Numbered from the stretch's first letter, positions 36,894-45,632 are shown. The stretch is 64,000 nucleotides of DNA from Mycolicibacterium neoaurum VKM Ac-1815D (GCF_000317305.3 NC_023036.2:1984001-2048000), one strand, 5' to 3'. Program-made: numbers and translations. Notes: generated from the sequence alone by a model not told the origin.

Positions 36894-37799
36894 ATGTCTG
36901 AAATCCGCGCCAACCTGAGCGCGGCCGATGCGTTTGCCCCGGACGAGATCGCGCTGCGTCCGCGAAACGTCCAGTTCGATTGGTCGACGCCTCCGCTGCA
37001 CTGGATACCCGGCGATCCGTACGCCTCGCACTCGGCCACCGCACTGAACCTGTTGTTGCCGGTCGCCGAGCGCTGGTTCAGCAAACTGCTGGCCGATGCG
37101 CTGGAGTATGTCCGCGATGATCACCTGCGTGAGGAGATCATCGGCTTCATCGGCCAGGAGGCCGTGCACGCCAAGACCCACGACGAGGTGCTCGTCGACT
37201 ACCTGCGCCGGCACGGGATCGATCCGGGACCTTTCCTAGTCCAGCTGGAGTGGGTCGTCTCGCAGTACGACCAGCGGCTGGCCCGCGCCAGTGCGGCCGA
37301 CAGGCGCAAGGCGATCGCCTCGGGAACGCACGCCCTGAGTGCGGCCGAACACTTCACCGGTGTACTCGGGTCGTGGGCGCTGAACAACAACTGGGATGAG
37401 CTCGACGTCGATCCGATCCTGTCCGATCTCTACCGCTGGCACGGCGCCGAAGAGGTCGAACACCGCCACGTGTCCTACAACGTGGCCAAGTACTTCGGCA
37501 TGGATTACATCGCCCAGGCCGCGGCCGGGCTGATGGTCAGTGCGGCGTTGCCGATCGTGCTGCTGCGCGGTCTGAAATTCATCGTGCGGGCCGACCCGGC
37601 GCTGCCCAATCTCGGCTATGCGCGGATAATCTGGAAACTGCGCAAGTCGGCCAAGGCCGGGGCCGTCCCGGGACTGGGCTTCTGGGTGCGTTCGGGTCTG
37701 ACCTTGCTCAAACGCGACTACAACCCGGCCGATGAGGGCAGCACGGCGCAAGCCGTGGCGTATCTGGCCAGTTCCCCGGCAGCGCGCGCCTTTTCATGA
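36894..37799 (+). CDS. PF10118-type 'metal-dependent hydrolase', likely di-iron protein
   Basis: The 301-residue protein starts at ATG 36894 (MSEIRANLSAADAFAPDEIA). It matches the family annotated as predicted metal-dependent hydrolase (PF10118). The helices contain repeated Glu/His pairs: E89-x-x-H92 in FIGQEAVHAKTH, E152-H153 in SAAEHFTG, and E187-x-x-H190 in GAEEVEHRHV. These are the ligand sets expected of a ferritin-like di-iron carboxylate site rather than a hydrolase. It overlaps by four bases (ATGA) with a ferredoxin-type reductase gene, which supports an electron-dependent oxygenase or desaturase function. Confidence 0.8.
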   Translation: MSEIRANLSAADAFAPDEIALRPRNVQFDWSTPPLHWIPGDPYASHSATALNLLLPVAERWFSKLLADALEYVRDDHLREEIIGFIGQEAVHAKTHDEVLVDYLRRHGIDPGPFLVQLEWVVSQYDQRLARASAADRRKAIASGTHALSAAEHFTGVLGSWALNNNWDELDVDPILSDLYRWHGAEEVEHRHVSYNVAKYFGMDYIAQAAAGLMVSAALPIVLLRGLKFIVRADPALPNLGYARIIWKLRKSAKAGAVPGLGFWVRSGLTLLKRDYNPADEGSTAQAVAYLASSPAARAFS

Positions 37800-38911
37800 G
37801 CCGAGTGTCGCGGCTGCTGCGACCGTACAGTGGCGAACCGCCGCCCGGGTTGTATCGATCCACCTCCGACCGATTGATCCGCATTGCCGGTGCGGCGGTA
37901 CCGCACTTCCTCTCGGTGGTCATGCGGCTCACCGCCGATGAGGATCTGCCCGAGTTGCCGGCGGCGGTGAACCGCCGGACCATGCGGGTGGCCGCACGCG
38001 ATATCGTCGCCCGCGATCCCGACGTGGTGGCGCTGACGCTGGCCTCCGCCGACGGTGAGCCGTTGCGGGGGTGGCATGCCGGCGCCCATATCGACGTGTA
38101 CTTGCCGTCGGGACGGACCAGGCAGTACTCGCTGTGCGGCGACCCCGATCGGGTGGATGAGTACCGGATTGCGGTGCGGCACAACGCCGACGGTCTCGGA
38201 GGATCCGCGGAGGTACATCAGCTGGCGGTGGGGCAGGAGCTGGAGGTCAGCGTCCCGCGCAACGCCTTCCTGATGCCGCTGCCCGGCTCCGGATCGCGGG
38301 CCGCGCGGCTGCGTTTCATTGCCGGCGGCATCGGCATCACCCCTATCCTGCCGATGGTCCGGTTGGCCGAGCAGCAGGGGGTGCCGTGGACGCTGCGCTA
38401 CACGGGGCGGTCCCTGGACAGTCTGCCCTTCTTGGGCGAGCTGGCCGCTTTCGGCGACAAGGTGACGGTGCGCTCCGATGACGCCGGATTACCCACTGCT
38501 GCAGACCTTCTCGACGGCGTCGACGGGTCGACCGCGGTCTACGCCTGCGGCCCGCCGCCGATGATGGAGATGGTCGGACTGGCCTTGCCGATCGGCACAG
38601 AACTGCATGTCGAACGGTTCTCCCCGTTGCCGGTGGTGGACGGGGCGCCGTTCGAGGTGGCTCTGAGCAGCGGCGAAGTCGTTGCGGTGCCGGCAAATCA
38701 GAGCACGCTGGCGGCTTTGCGGCAGAGCCGACCGGATGTCAGTTACTCGTGCCAGCAGGGCTTCTGCGGGACCTGCGTGCAGCGGGTCACGTCCGGCGAG
38801 GTGGAGCACCGCGACGTAATTCTCTCCGAGGCTCAGCGGGCCGCCGGCGACATGCTGGTCTGTGTGTCGCGGGCGCGGTTCCCCGGTGAGCGGCTCACGC
38901 TCGACCTGTAG
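37796..38911 (+). CDS. phthalate-dioxygenase-type ferredoxin reductase with 2Fe-2S domain
   Basis: The 371-residue protein has an FAD/FMN-binding beta-barrel with RQYSLCGDP (R-x-Y-S flavin motif), an NAD-binding domain with FIAGGIGITPILPM and VYACGPPPMMEM, and a C-terminal plant-type 2Fe-2S domain with Cys ligands in SYSCQQGFCGTCVQRV and a distal Cys in MLVCVSRA. It carries electrons from NAD(P)H to an oxygenase. Translation is coupled to the preceding di-iron-like protein, its probable partner. About 40 extra N-terminal residues precede the reductase. Confidence 0.9.
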   Translation: MSRVSRLLRPYSGEPPPGLYRSTSDRLIRIAGAAVPHFLSVVMRLTADEDLPELPAAVNRRTMRVAARDIVARDPDVVALTLASADGEPLRGWHAGAHIDVYLPSGRTRQYSLCGDPDRVDEYRIAVRHNADGLGGSAEVHQLAVGQELEVSVPRNAFLMPLPGSGSRAARLRFIAGGIGITPILPMVRLAEQQGVPWTLRYTGRSLDSLPFLGELAAFGDKVTVRSDDAGLPTAADLLDGVDGSTAVYACGPPPMMEMVGLALPIGTELHVERFSPLPVVDGAPFEVALSSGEVVAVPANQSTLAALRQSRPDVSYSCQQGFCGTCVQRVTSGEVEHRDVILSEAQRAAGDMLVCVSRARFPGERLTLDL

Positions 38912-39163
38912 CTACGGCGTGAGTTCTGCGCCCGCGGTCAGCAACACCAGCAGGAGATCGCGAGCGTCGGCGTTATCGGGCTCGTCGAACAGCCGGTCGC
39001 AGGCCTTCTGTACCATCCGCTGCCAATTATCGTGGGGCACAACGCGGTGGTGGTCGTCGATGCCGAGGAGCGTGCGCAGCTGATCGAACGCCTCCGTGTT
39101 GTGCGGATCGCGGTACAGAAGATCGCATATCGACTGGATCTGCTCCCGCAGAGCGGAATTCAT
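38912..39163 (-). CDS. small helical protein, unknown function
   Basis: ATG 39163 opens an 83-residue frame (MNSALREQIQSICDLLYRDP). It is predicted helical, with an internal resemblance between LLYRDPHNTEAFDQLRTLL and RLFDEPDNADARDLLLVLL, suggesting two copies of a helix-turn-helix-like repeat. No family was recognised. It abuts the reductase stop tail to tail and is divergent from the TetR gene. Codon use looks normal for the genome. Confidence 0.55.
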   Translation of the reverse strand: MNSALREQIQSICDLLYRDPHNTEAFDQLRTLLGIDDHHRVVPHDNWQRMVQKACDRLFDEPDNADARDLLLVLLTAGAELTP

Positions 39164-39273
39164 ATCCGACTCTGGATTAGATTTGCCGAGACGCGCCCGG
39201 CGCGAGCAATTGCCTGCTGATGAACCATGTCTTCGGATACGTCCGAATCGCCCCCGCGATGAACCATATGTGC

Positions 39274-39302
39274 ATATTGCAGTACCCCATGTCGATATTG
39301 CA
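39274..39302. promoter_or_regulatory. two ATATTGCA boxes 21 bp apart
   Basis: Identical ATATTGCA octamers begin at 39274 and 39295, two helical turns apart, in an AT-rich divergent promoter between the small helical protein and the TetR gene. They may be regulator binding sites for autorepression by the TetR protein, or for the divergent gene. Confidence 0.35.
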
Positions 39303-39349
39303 AGGCTGGACACTTGTATGGTTTAGCCGCACTGCTGTATTGTCGGACG

Positions 39350-39985
39350 GTGGCAGGCACCGTATTCCTTCGTCCGTCCGCCCCGGTCGAGCCATCCACC
39401 CGGGAGCGCATCATCAGCGCTGCCGTGAAATCTTTTGCCCAGCACGGCGTTTCACATACCCCGCTCCGGACTGTTGCCGATTCGGCGGGTGTCAGCGTCG
39501 GGCTGGTTCAGCATTACTTCGGCAATAAGGCCGGGTTGATCTCGGCGGTCGACGAACACGTGCTGAAGGTGTTCGGCGAGGTTCTCGAGGCTGATCCGCT
39601 CCCAGAACCGCCCGGCGAGCAATCCGAGGCGCTGCGCGGGCGATTCGCGGAGCTCTTTCACAAGTATCCCGACGTCACCGACTACGTCGCGCACGCGCTG
39701 AGCCAGGGTGACGAGATCGGCAATGTCATCTTCGACGGGCTGCTGCAAATCAGCATCGCGCAGGGTGAGGGATTCTCCGCCCAGGGGCTCGTCCGGCCCG
39801 ACCTCGACTCCATCTGGGGCGCCATCAACCCGCTGATCCTGCGGGTCGGCGCCATGATCCTGCGTAACCACATCGAGCGGCACATCCCGGCCCCGTTCTA
39901 CACGCCCGAGCAACTGCTGCGCTGGGACACCGCGGTCGCCTCGCTGATTCGCCGGGGTCAGTTCATCCCGGGCGTGTCGGACTAG
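39350..39985 (+). CDS. TetR-family transcriptional regulator
   Basis: From GTG 39350 the product is 211 residues; a TTG at 39314 is an alternative. The N-terminal HTH reads RERIISAAVKSFAQHGVSHTPLRTVADSAGVSVGLVQHYFGNK, with the TetR-typical YFGNK end. The C-terminal domain is about 150 residues. The promoter region carries two ATATTGCA boxes. Targets are unknown. The next plus-strand gene is a small membrane-anchored protein 111 bases downstream. Confidence 0.88.
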   Translation: MAGTVFLRPSAPVEPSTRERIISAAVKSFAQHGVSHTPLRTVADSAGVSVGLVQHYFGNKAGLISAVDEHVLKVFGEVLEADPLPEPPGEQSEALRGRFAELFHKYPDVTDYVAHALSQGDEIGNVIFDGLLQISIAQGEGFSAQGLVRPDLDSIWGAINPLILRVGAMILRNHIERHIPAPFYTPEQLLRWDTAVASLIRRGQFIPGVSD

Positions 39986-40096
39986 GCACGGCCGGGCCGG
40001 TCAGCGTTCGAGGGGTACGCACGGACCGGCATTCGACGCGATCCGCGGAGCACTCGGGGGATGTGCTTCGCGGATCGCGGCGGGGGTGAGCGCCTG

Positions 40097-40570
40097 ATGC
40101 AGTGGTACCGGGCGCACGCCCGCGCATCTTGGGTCGCATTGCTTGTTGTCGTGTTGGTGGCTGTGGCGTCGTGGCTGTGGCGTTCGTCAGAGCCTGACGG
40201 TCCCTCGCTCGGCGAGTATGGATCTGACAAGCAAAACGAGTGGGCAGCGCGCCTTGTTGCCGGGTTGAATACGCATGAACCGGAACAGGTTCCGGTTCAT
40301 AGGGTCAACGGTCAGTTGACCTCCGAACAGCGGTCCTCCATCAAGGAGGTCATGCCTGCTCGTGGATGTATGTATCAACTAGTGAGCGTCGAAGACCGCG
40401 GGGAACAGCGGCAGCTAGACGCTCCCGGACTCTCGACACCCGTGTCGACGTATCGCTTCAACGCAAAGGTCGACGAGCTGTGCGAAGGACAGCCGCCACG
40501 CGTGCGCGAGTTCGGGGTCGTTGCCATTGCTGACATGGGCTACTGGGAGCCGTTTGTCTTCGCAGAATGA
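40097..40570 (+). CDS. membrane-anchored protein, unknown function
   Basis: The 157-residue protein starts at ATG 40097 (MQWYRAHARASW) behind GGGGGTGAG. It has one N-terminal span (WVALLVVVLVAVASWLWR) and an exported domain of about 120 residues with two Cys (RGCMYQL; ELCEGQPPR) that could form a disulfide. No family was recognised. Base composition is lower than in the genes to the left. It sits just inside what may be the left edge of the accessory region. The following 221 bases (40571-40791) show no gene. Confidence 0.65.
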   Translation: MQWYRAHARASWVALLVVVLVAVASWLWRSSEPDGPSLGEYGSDKQNEWAARLVAGLNTHEPEQVPVHRVNGQLTSEQRSSIKEVMPARGCMYQLVSVEDRGEQRQLDAPGLSTPVSTYRFNAKVDELCEGQPPRVREFGVVAIADMGYWEPFVFAE

Positions 40571-40791
40571 TCGAATCGTCGGAGAGCGGGCGTCGGCCTG
40601 TGCAGGCGACGACTCTGCGGGTCCTTGCTGAGAACGTCTTCAGCTGATCTTCCGCAGGTCAGGGGCAAAGTTTGCTGAGGTGGCGGATGTCGATTACCTC
40701 CCGTTCAGGCTGACGCCCTAAACTGCGGTCTGACCCTGACAAGTGGCCCGGTATGTGCCGCTCACGCCGCACTCACCCGAGGACACCTTCC

Positions 40792-41886
40792 ATGGCGATC
40801 GCCGACGTGCCTGCCTACCTGCATCTGACAAGCGCGGATGTCGAGGAGATCGCGTTCGAGCTCGACGTCATCCGCCGCGATATCGAGGATGCGCTCGGTG
40901 CCAAGGACGCGGCCTACATCCGGCGCGTCATCCACTTCCAGCGCGCCCTGGATGTCGCCGCGCGGTTGGTGATCGCCTGCAGCAAGTCCAAGACCGGCTG
41001 GCTGGTCGGCACGGGCGCGTTGGCGTACGCGAAGTCGATCGAGAATATGGAGCTCGGCCACAACATCTCCCATGGTCAGTGGGACTGGATGAACGACCCG
41101 GAGATCCACTCCAACACCTGGGAGTGGGACATGGTCGGGGCGTCGGCGCAGTGGCGGTACTCGCACAACTATCGACACCACGTGTACAGCAATGTGCTCG
41201 GCATGGATGAGGACATCGGCTACCGGCTGTTGCGGGTCACCGAGGACCAACCGTGGCGGCTGTGGTATCTGGCGACGCCGTTGCGAAACTTCGTGCTGGC
41301 GGCCATGTTCGAGTGGGGCATCGCTCTGCACGGCCTGCATTCGGAGAAGCTGCGCGACGACCCGGCGGTGATGGCGGGGGAGAGGCGCACGTTCTTCGGC
41401 AAGGTCGCCCGGCAGTTGAGCAAGGACTACGTCTTCCTGCCCGTGCTGAGCGGGCGGCGATGGCGTCGGACGTTTACGGCCAACTTCACCGCGAACACCA
41501 TCCGCAACCTGTGGGTGTACGTCAACATCATCTGCGGGCATATCCCTGACGGCGCTGAGACATTCGATCCCGCCGTGGTGAAGGACGAGACCCAGGGCGA
41601 GTGGTACCTGCGACAGCTACTGGGCACCGCGAACTTCAAAGCCGGTCCCGTGCTGGCGATCTCGGGCGGGCATCTGTGCTACCAGATCGAGCATCACCTG
41701 TTCCCGGACCTGCCTAGTGTCCGGCTGCCCGAGGTGAGTGAGCGGGTGCGGCTGCTGTGCGAGAAGTACGACCTGCCGTACAACTCGGCGTCGCTGCCGC
41801 GGCAGCTGTTCCGGACGCAGCGGATCATTCACGGGTTGGCGGTGCCGCGGTGGGTTTATGCGGCAGTAGGACGGTTGAAGCGGTAG
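40792..41886 (+). CDS. membrane fatty acid desaturase (DesA3-like)
   Basis: The 364-residue protein starts at ATG 40792 (MAIADVPAYLHLTSADVEEI) with GAGGAC upstream. It has the three His boxes of membrane di-iron desaturases: HNISH (90-94), HNYRHH (125-130) and QIEHH (298-302, in CYQIEHHLFPDLPSVRLPEV). The pattern resembles mycobacterial acyl-CoA delta-9 desaturase DesA3. It would introduce a double bond into stearoyl-CoA or a related acyl chain using electrons from an oxidoreductase such as Rv3230c, whose homologue is not adjacent here. Confidence 0.9.
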   Translation: MAIADVPAYLHLTSADVEEIAFELDVIRRDIEDALGAKDAAYIRRVIHFQRALDVAARLVIACSKSKTGWLVGTGALAYAKSIENMELGHNISHGQWDWMNDPEIHSNTWEWDMVGASAQWRYSHNYRHHVYSNVLGMDEDIGYRLLRVTEDQPWRLWYLATPLRNFVLAAMFEWGIALHGLHSEKLRDDPAVMAGERRTFFGKVARQLSKDYVFLPVLSGRRWRRTFTANFTANTIRNLWVYVNIICGHIPDGAETFDPAVVKDETQGEWYLRQLLGTANFKAGPVLAISGGHLCYQIEHHLFPDLPSVRLPEVSERVRLLCEKYDLPYNSASLPRQLFRTQRIIHGLAVPRWVYAAVGRLKR

Positions 41887-41975
41887 CCGCACTCTACTGA
41901 GAGGTTGGGGTTCGCTCCCGCCGCCGTACTGCTCGGTCACAAAAGCGGTCCAAATGTCTGCAGTGTCGGGTTCTT

Positions 41976-42698
41976 TCACTCGGCAAGCCGCTTCAGGGCC
42001 CGTTCGTCAGTGAGTTCTTCGCGAAGGTCCGGGTGAAGCCAGTAGAATCGAACCCATTCACGAAGCTGTTTCCCCTCCGGAGTGAACGATGCGCCGGGCA
42101 TCGAGATCACGCTGTCGTCGGACATCACCATCGCAATTGCGTCGGCGGTGGGCGCATTTTGGTTCGGGGGAGTCCCTGTGATGTCGACAACCTGCTTCCA
42201 GTCACCGCTCTGTGGTCGCGAGCCCTGAGCGACCATGAATCCACTGGGCGTGAGGCGAAGATACTTGAGGCTGCCACGGCGTAGCGTTCGCCACACGATC
42301 GGTGCCCCCATCAGCGCAACGACCGCAGCGACGAACGGGAGGGCGTAGCGCAATTGCTCCGGCACTGGAATTTCCACCAGCCCAAGTGGAACGAGTGCCG
42401 CTGTCAGGCCACTGGCGATTGTCAAGCCCAGAAGGGCGATCTGAAGTGACACATCGACCCCACGGTCCGGCCGGACCGTGGTTCCCGCGTCGTCGAACTC
42501 TCCGCGTGGTGCTACTTTACCTGGCACCGTCTTGACGAAAGGGGCGATGAAACCGAAGGAAAACATCGCGAATCCGATTGCTGTCAAGGCGGTCAGCAGC
42601 TCACCATGTCCGATGTTGATGACCGCCCACACAATACAGAGCGCGCCGAGCGGACCGAACAAGACTCCACAGAGAATGGCGAGCGGCACGAGCTTCAT
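41976..42698 (-). CDS. four-span membrane protein, possible immunity partner
   Basis: The frame from ATG 42698 (MKLVPLAILCGVLFGPLGAL) gives 240 residues; ATG 42707 would add three. Two spans lie in residues 1-60, two more in the region LQIALLGLTIASGLTAALVPLGL to LPFVAAVVALMGAPIVWRTL. A cytoplasmic domain of about 90 residues follows. ATG 42698 overlaps the stop of the WXG-protein gene (ATGA), so the two are made together. Membrane proteins encoded directly after pore-forming toxins are typically immunity proteins. That role here is inference only, and no family was recognised. Confidence 0.6.
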   Translation of the reverse strand: MKLVPLAILCGVLFGPLGALCIVWAVINIGHGELLTALTAIGFAMFSFGFIAPFVKTVPGKVAPRGEFDDAGTTVRPDRGVDVSLQIALLGLTIASGLTAALVPLGLVEIPVPEQLRYALPFVAAVVALMGAPIVWRTLRRGSLKYLRLTPSGFMVAQGSRPQSGDWKQVVDITGTPPNQNAPTADAIAMVMSDDSVISMPGASFTPEGKQLREWVRFYWLHPDLREELTDERALKRLAE

Positions 42699-44044
42699 TT
42701 GGGACATACTATGTTGCCGACAATGCCGCCGACATAACCGAATGTCCATCCACCGGCCATACTTCCGCCTGCAGCGAATACCGGTGCGAGCTCGGGCATG
42801 CCTACTGCTGAGACTCCTGCCGCCGCCAAAGTGCCACCTACGTATCCGCCACCGACTCCTGCACCTCCGGAAATACTGGCAACGCATGCATCGTGAAATG
42901 TCTTTGCGGTAACCGTGTCGTACAGCGCCGTCGCTACGCCCAACGCCGGACCGCCGTATTTTGCGGCCTTTCCAAGGTCTTCCACCGACTGGGGCGACAG
43001 CATGGGTATCCCACGCTTCGTCTGCTCTTCCAGTCCGGTCAAAGCACCTCCGACCATGGTGAGCGAAGGATGTGTGAAGAACGCATCTGGCAGGACGCCC
43101 TGGCGCCCGTCAGCAGCTATCACTCCTCCAGTGGTAGTGCCATCTGATGTCTGAGTCATGGTGACCTCGGTACCGTCGGCAAAGGTGATGGATGTGAACT
43201 TAGATCCGTCGAAATTTGTCTTGTCTTGCGAGAACGTGCTTGAAATCTTGTTCCCGTGCCTGTCGTAGTACGTGTCGATAACGGCGGGGGCGTATTCGTT
43301 CCACTCGGTGATCTCGTGACGGCTGCCGTCCATCATCGTCAATGTCTTACGCCGTTGCCCGTCTTTGGTTGTCCATGCATGGCTTTCACGCACAGTCTGA
43401 GCCATGTCGTGATCGCGGATGACACCTTGTTGAATGAGTCCATCGAGTGACATCGGGTTCGGCACCTCGTCGGCCGGCCGGTGCGCCCCCGATGACGGAT
43501 CCAAGCCCGGAAAGCTATTGGGTGCAGGCGGAGTGAATCCAAAGTGTTGTGCTGCGGACTGAACTGCTGACGCTGTCGCGTTGTCGGCATCCCCGAGAGC
43601 CACCAACAGCCGATTGATCTCGATTTGCTCTGTTTGTGCTTGCGCGAGCAACGCTGCCGCTTTCTCTGCCGAGACCCGAGCAGGTTTGATGATCACAACC
43701 CACATGTCCGTCACTTGGAGCTCGCCAGCATCGATTTCATCAGCATGGCTCAACAGGGAAGTCCGAGCACCTCCGATTGAACCGCTGCCTCGATCAAAGG
43801 CGGTCGCCACCGCCTCGCTGTAGTGCGCGAGATTCGAGGCTGTGTCCGTGGCGCGCCGAAACATCGACGACGCCGCATCGTGCGCTTGGCCTGACCACGC
43901 TGACGACTCGGGCATCGCGTCGATTCGTTCGTCGAGATCTCGTATCGCCTTGTACACGGATTGGCCCGCATCATCCAACGCCGATGCTGCAGGGGAGAGC
44001 GTCTCGGGGCGCCAGCTGCGTAACCGCGGGCGTGACGGAAGCAT
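42695..44044 (-). CDS. WXG100-like T7SS substrate with Gly-rich hydrophobic C-terminus (toxin-like)
   Basis: The 449-residue protein has a helical N-terminal region of about 170 residues with the WXG-type turn W50-S-G52 (SSAWSGQAHDAASSMF), as in ESX-secreted LXG/WXG proteins. A middle region of polar beta-type sequence follows (MMDGSRHEITEWNEY, FADGTEVTMTQTSDG). The C-terminus is a Gly/Ala-rich hydrophobic tail (VGGGYVGGTLAAAGVSAVGM; AAGGSMAGGWTFGYVGGIVG) able to insert in membranes. This is the layout of polymorphic toxins. It lies 3 nt after an EspC-like gene and overlaps a membrane-protein gene, matching a chaperone/effector/immunity cassette. Codon composition is unusually AT-rich for this genome, which suggests transfer. 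Confidence 0.75.
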   Translation of the reverse strand: MLPSRPRLRSWRPETLSPAASALDDAGQSVYKAIRDLDERIDAMPESSAWSGQAHDAASSMFRRATDTASNLAHYSEAVATAFDRGSGSIGGARTSLLSHADEIDAGELQVTDMWVVIIKPARVSAEKAAALLAQAQTEQIEINRLLVALGDADNATASAVQSAAQHFGFTPPAPNSFPGLDPSSGAHRPADEVPNPMSLDGLIQQGVIRDHDMAQTVRESHAWTTKDGQRRKTLTMMDGSRHEITEWNEYAPAVIDTYYDRHGNKISSTFSQDKTNFDGSKFTSITFADGTEVTMTQTSDGTTTGGVIAADGRQGVLPDAFFTHPSLTMVGGALTGLEEQTKRGIPMLSPQSVEDLGKAAKYGGPALGVATALYDTVTAKTFHDACVASISGGAGVGGGYVGGTLAAAGVSAVGMPELAPVFAAGGSMAGGWTFGYVGGIVGNIVCPK

Positions 44045-44047
44045 CGA

Positions 44048-44332
44048 TCAGAACAACCCGTCAAACTGACTGGCCAAGGCATTGTCGTCCACCTCGTACC
44101 GGTCGCCTGCGCCGCGGACCGCTACTCCCATGCCTGCCACGTTCTCCGCGATTGTGTCCGACCGTTGGGTCAGGTGCTCACCGACGAGCCTCGCGGCCCA
44201 CTGGGTGGTCGAGCCAGGTAGTCCGTCAGCTGCTGTAGATGCCTTGAGTCCGACCTCGGTGCTGGTGACGACGCTGGATGCCGTCTCCACCTGACGCGAG
44301 AACGCCCGCAGTAGTTCCGGGTCGACTAACAC
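44048..44332 (-). CDS. EspC-like (DUF2580) small ESX protein
   Basis: From GTG 44332, with AGGGGGA 4 nt upstream, the product is 94 residues (VLVDPELLRAFSRQVETASS). The long helix, the pattern LPGSTTQWAARLVGEHLTQRSDTIAENVAGMGVAVRGAGDRYEVDD and the typical C-terminal Y-x-x-x-D/E-like segment YEVDDN fit EspC/DUF2580 proteins, which are co-secreted with or chaperone larger ESX substrates. It lies 3 nt before the WXG-like gene and is probably its heterodimer partner. The secretion signal is probably contributed by YEVDD. Confidence 0.75.
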   Translation of the reverse strand: MLVDPELLRAFSRQVETASSVVTSTEVGLKASTAADGLPGSTTQWAARLVGEHLTQRSDTIAENVAGMGVAVRGAGDRYEVDDNALASQFDGLF

Positions 44333-44697
44333 CAGTTCCCCCTGTCCTTCGACCAACGAATCAGTTTCTTCCTGTTCAATGTTATGACTGATTTCATAGA
44401 CCGCCGACAGGGATTTGAAAGGCACGAAACGTGCGCCTTCGCGGCGTGTGTCGGTGTCCGGGACGCGGCGTGAAGTGCAGACGGTGTCCGATTCCCGGCT
44501 CGCCGTTGAATGTACAAGCTCGCGCGCTGTTTCCGCGATAGCCGTGGCCATCCCAGTCGGGGCCGCCACCCGCCAGATCGCTGGCGTTGGGATCTGTTGG
44601 CGGTGACCAGGACTCAGATTCCATGCGGCGGTGGGGGCGTTCCGTGACCGACGATGATTTGACCGGGCGAAGACTTCTGTTCCGAATCGATATCGTC
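44333..44697. other. 365-base stretch without a recognised gene
   Basis: This gap separates the EspC-like gene from the small defence-associated gene; both are on the minus strand. It should contain the promoter of the ESX cassette. Open frames exist on both strands, but none has a convincing start, composition or recognisable product. Confidence 0.6.
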
Positions 44698-44997
44698 TCA
44701 GTAGGTGCAACCGAATTCTCGCAGCTTCTGCGCGACCGGTCCGGGCAGATCGGCAAGGCGGACCGGCCCAGCCGTAGATTGCTTCCATCGGTGGTCGAGA
44801 TGCCGCTTGCCGAGCGAACCGTCTTTGAGCACTCGCTGTCCCCAGACCCTCACGTCCGCCAGCGAGCCGCCCTTCCACTCAGCTGTAAAGTACTGAGGTC
44901 GGAATATCTGTTCGAACGGGACTCCGTTCACCCCGCATGCCATGTTCGGCAGCGCGTCGGGTGCAAGTGGGAAGCGTTCGCTGTGATCCGCAATCAT
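44698..44997 (-). CDS. small uncharacterised protein, paralogue A (defence-locus associated)
   Basis: The 99-residue protein starts at ATG 44997 (MIADHSERFPLAPDALPNMA) behind GAAGGACTC. It shares a colinear pattern with the protein at 58434-58778: RFPL at residue 8, M-x-CG, FRPxYFTAxW, a VWG, DGSxGxRxLDxRWK, GPV and an LPxxVAxxL near the end. No known domain was recognised. It looks like a single small beta-rich fold. The two copies bracket the Dcm/Vsr and drmAB segments, so the family is probably a functional part of this defence locus. It is divergent from vsr, with 182 bases between them. Confidence 0.7.
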   Translation of the reverse strand: MIADHSERFPLAPDALPNMACGVNGVPFEQIFRPQYFTAEWKGGSLADVRVWGQRVLKDGSLGKRHLDHRWKQSTAGPVRLADLPGPVAQKLREFGCTY

Positions 44998-45179
44998 GGT
45001 TGAGTCCTTCGCCGGCTGGCGGTCACGACTGTCCGCACCGCAACGCGGAACGAGGTGGATGGTACAAACGACGGCAACAACATTCGCAAGGATCGGGTCA
45101 CTTGTATGTTCAATCCAGCCAGGTGGCAGATTGCACATGTGGACGTTCAACTGATCAATGACGTCGAAGGGCCGCACCG

Positions 45180-45632
45180 GTGAGGCCTGCCGCATCGTCG
45201 GCCTCGGTGCAGTCCCGTATGAGTCGGCAGCGTCGACGCGACACCAAGCCAGAACTGCTCGTCAGGCAGATTCTGCACTCGCGGGGTATCCGCTATCGAG
45301 TCAATGCCGCGCCCGAGCCGGGGATGCGATGTAGGGCCGACATTCTGTGGCGGGGCTTGCGGCTGGCAGTCTTCATCGACGGTTGCTTCTGGCACGGATG
45401 TCCCGTTCATGCGACCAGGCCCAAGGCGAATGGAAGGTGGTGGGCTGAGAAACTCGACGGAAACATCCAGCGCGACCGGCGTACCGATCTGGAGCTCACC
45501 AATCGTGGCTGGACGGTATTGCGGTTCTGGGAGCACGAGAGGCCAAGTACGTGCGCCGATGCCATCTGCACCAAGCTTGCAGAGCTTAGCGCGGTGAAGC
45601 GGTCCGCTCAATCCAGCGCGACAGGTACCTGA
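45180..45632 (+). CDS. vsr: very-short-patch-repair endonuclease Vsr
   Basis: The 150-residue protein from GTG 45180 (ATG 45219 is an alternative) has the Vsr signature. RRRDTKPELLVRQILHSRG leads to D54 in CRADILW, VFIDGCFWHGC with H72 aligns with E. coli His69, and NIQRDR with D99 aligns with E. coli Asp97. VLRFWEHE follows. Vsr nicks 5' of T in T:G mismatches made by deamination of 5-methylcytosine, starting repair. It converges with, and overlaps by 25 bases, the 5-methylcytosine methyltransferase gene, its expected functional partner. Confidence 0.93.
   Translation: MRPAASSASVQSRMSRQRRRDTKPELLVRQILHSRGIRYRVNAAPEPGMRCRADILWRGLRLAVFIDGCFWHGCPVHATRPKANGRWWAEKLDGNIQRDRRTDLELTNRGWTVLRFWEHERPSTCADAICTKLAELSAVKRSAQSSATGT

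Noticed and set aside
44394-44756. 120-codon minus-strand frame in the gap after the EspC-like gene
   Set aside because: It overlaps the confident small gene at 44698, has Pro/Arg/His-rich shadow composition and no recognisable pattern.
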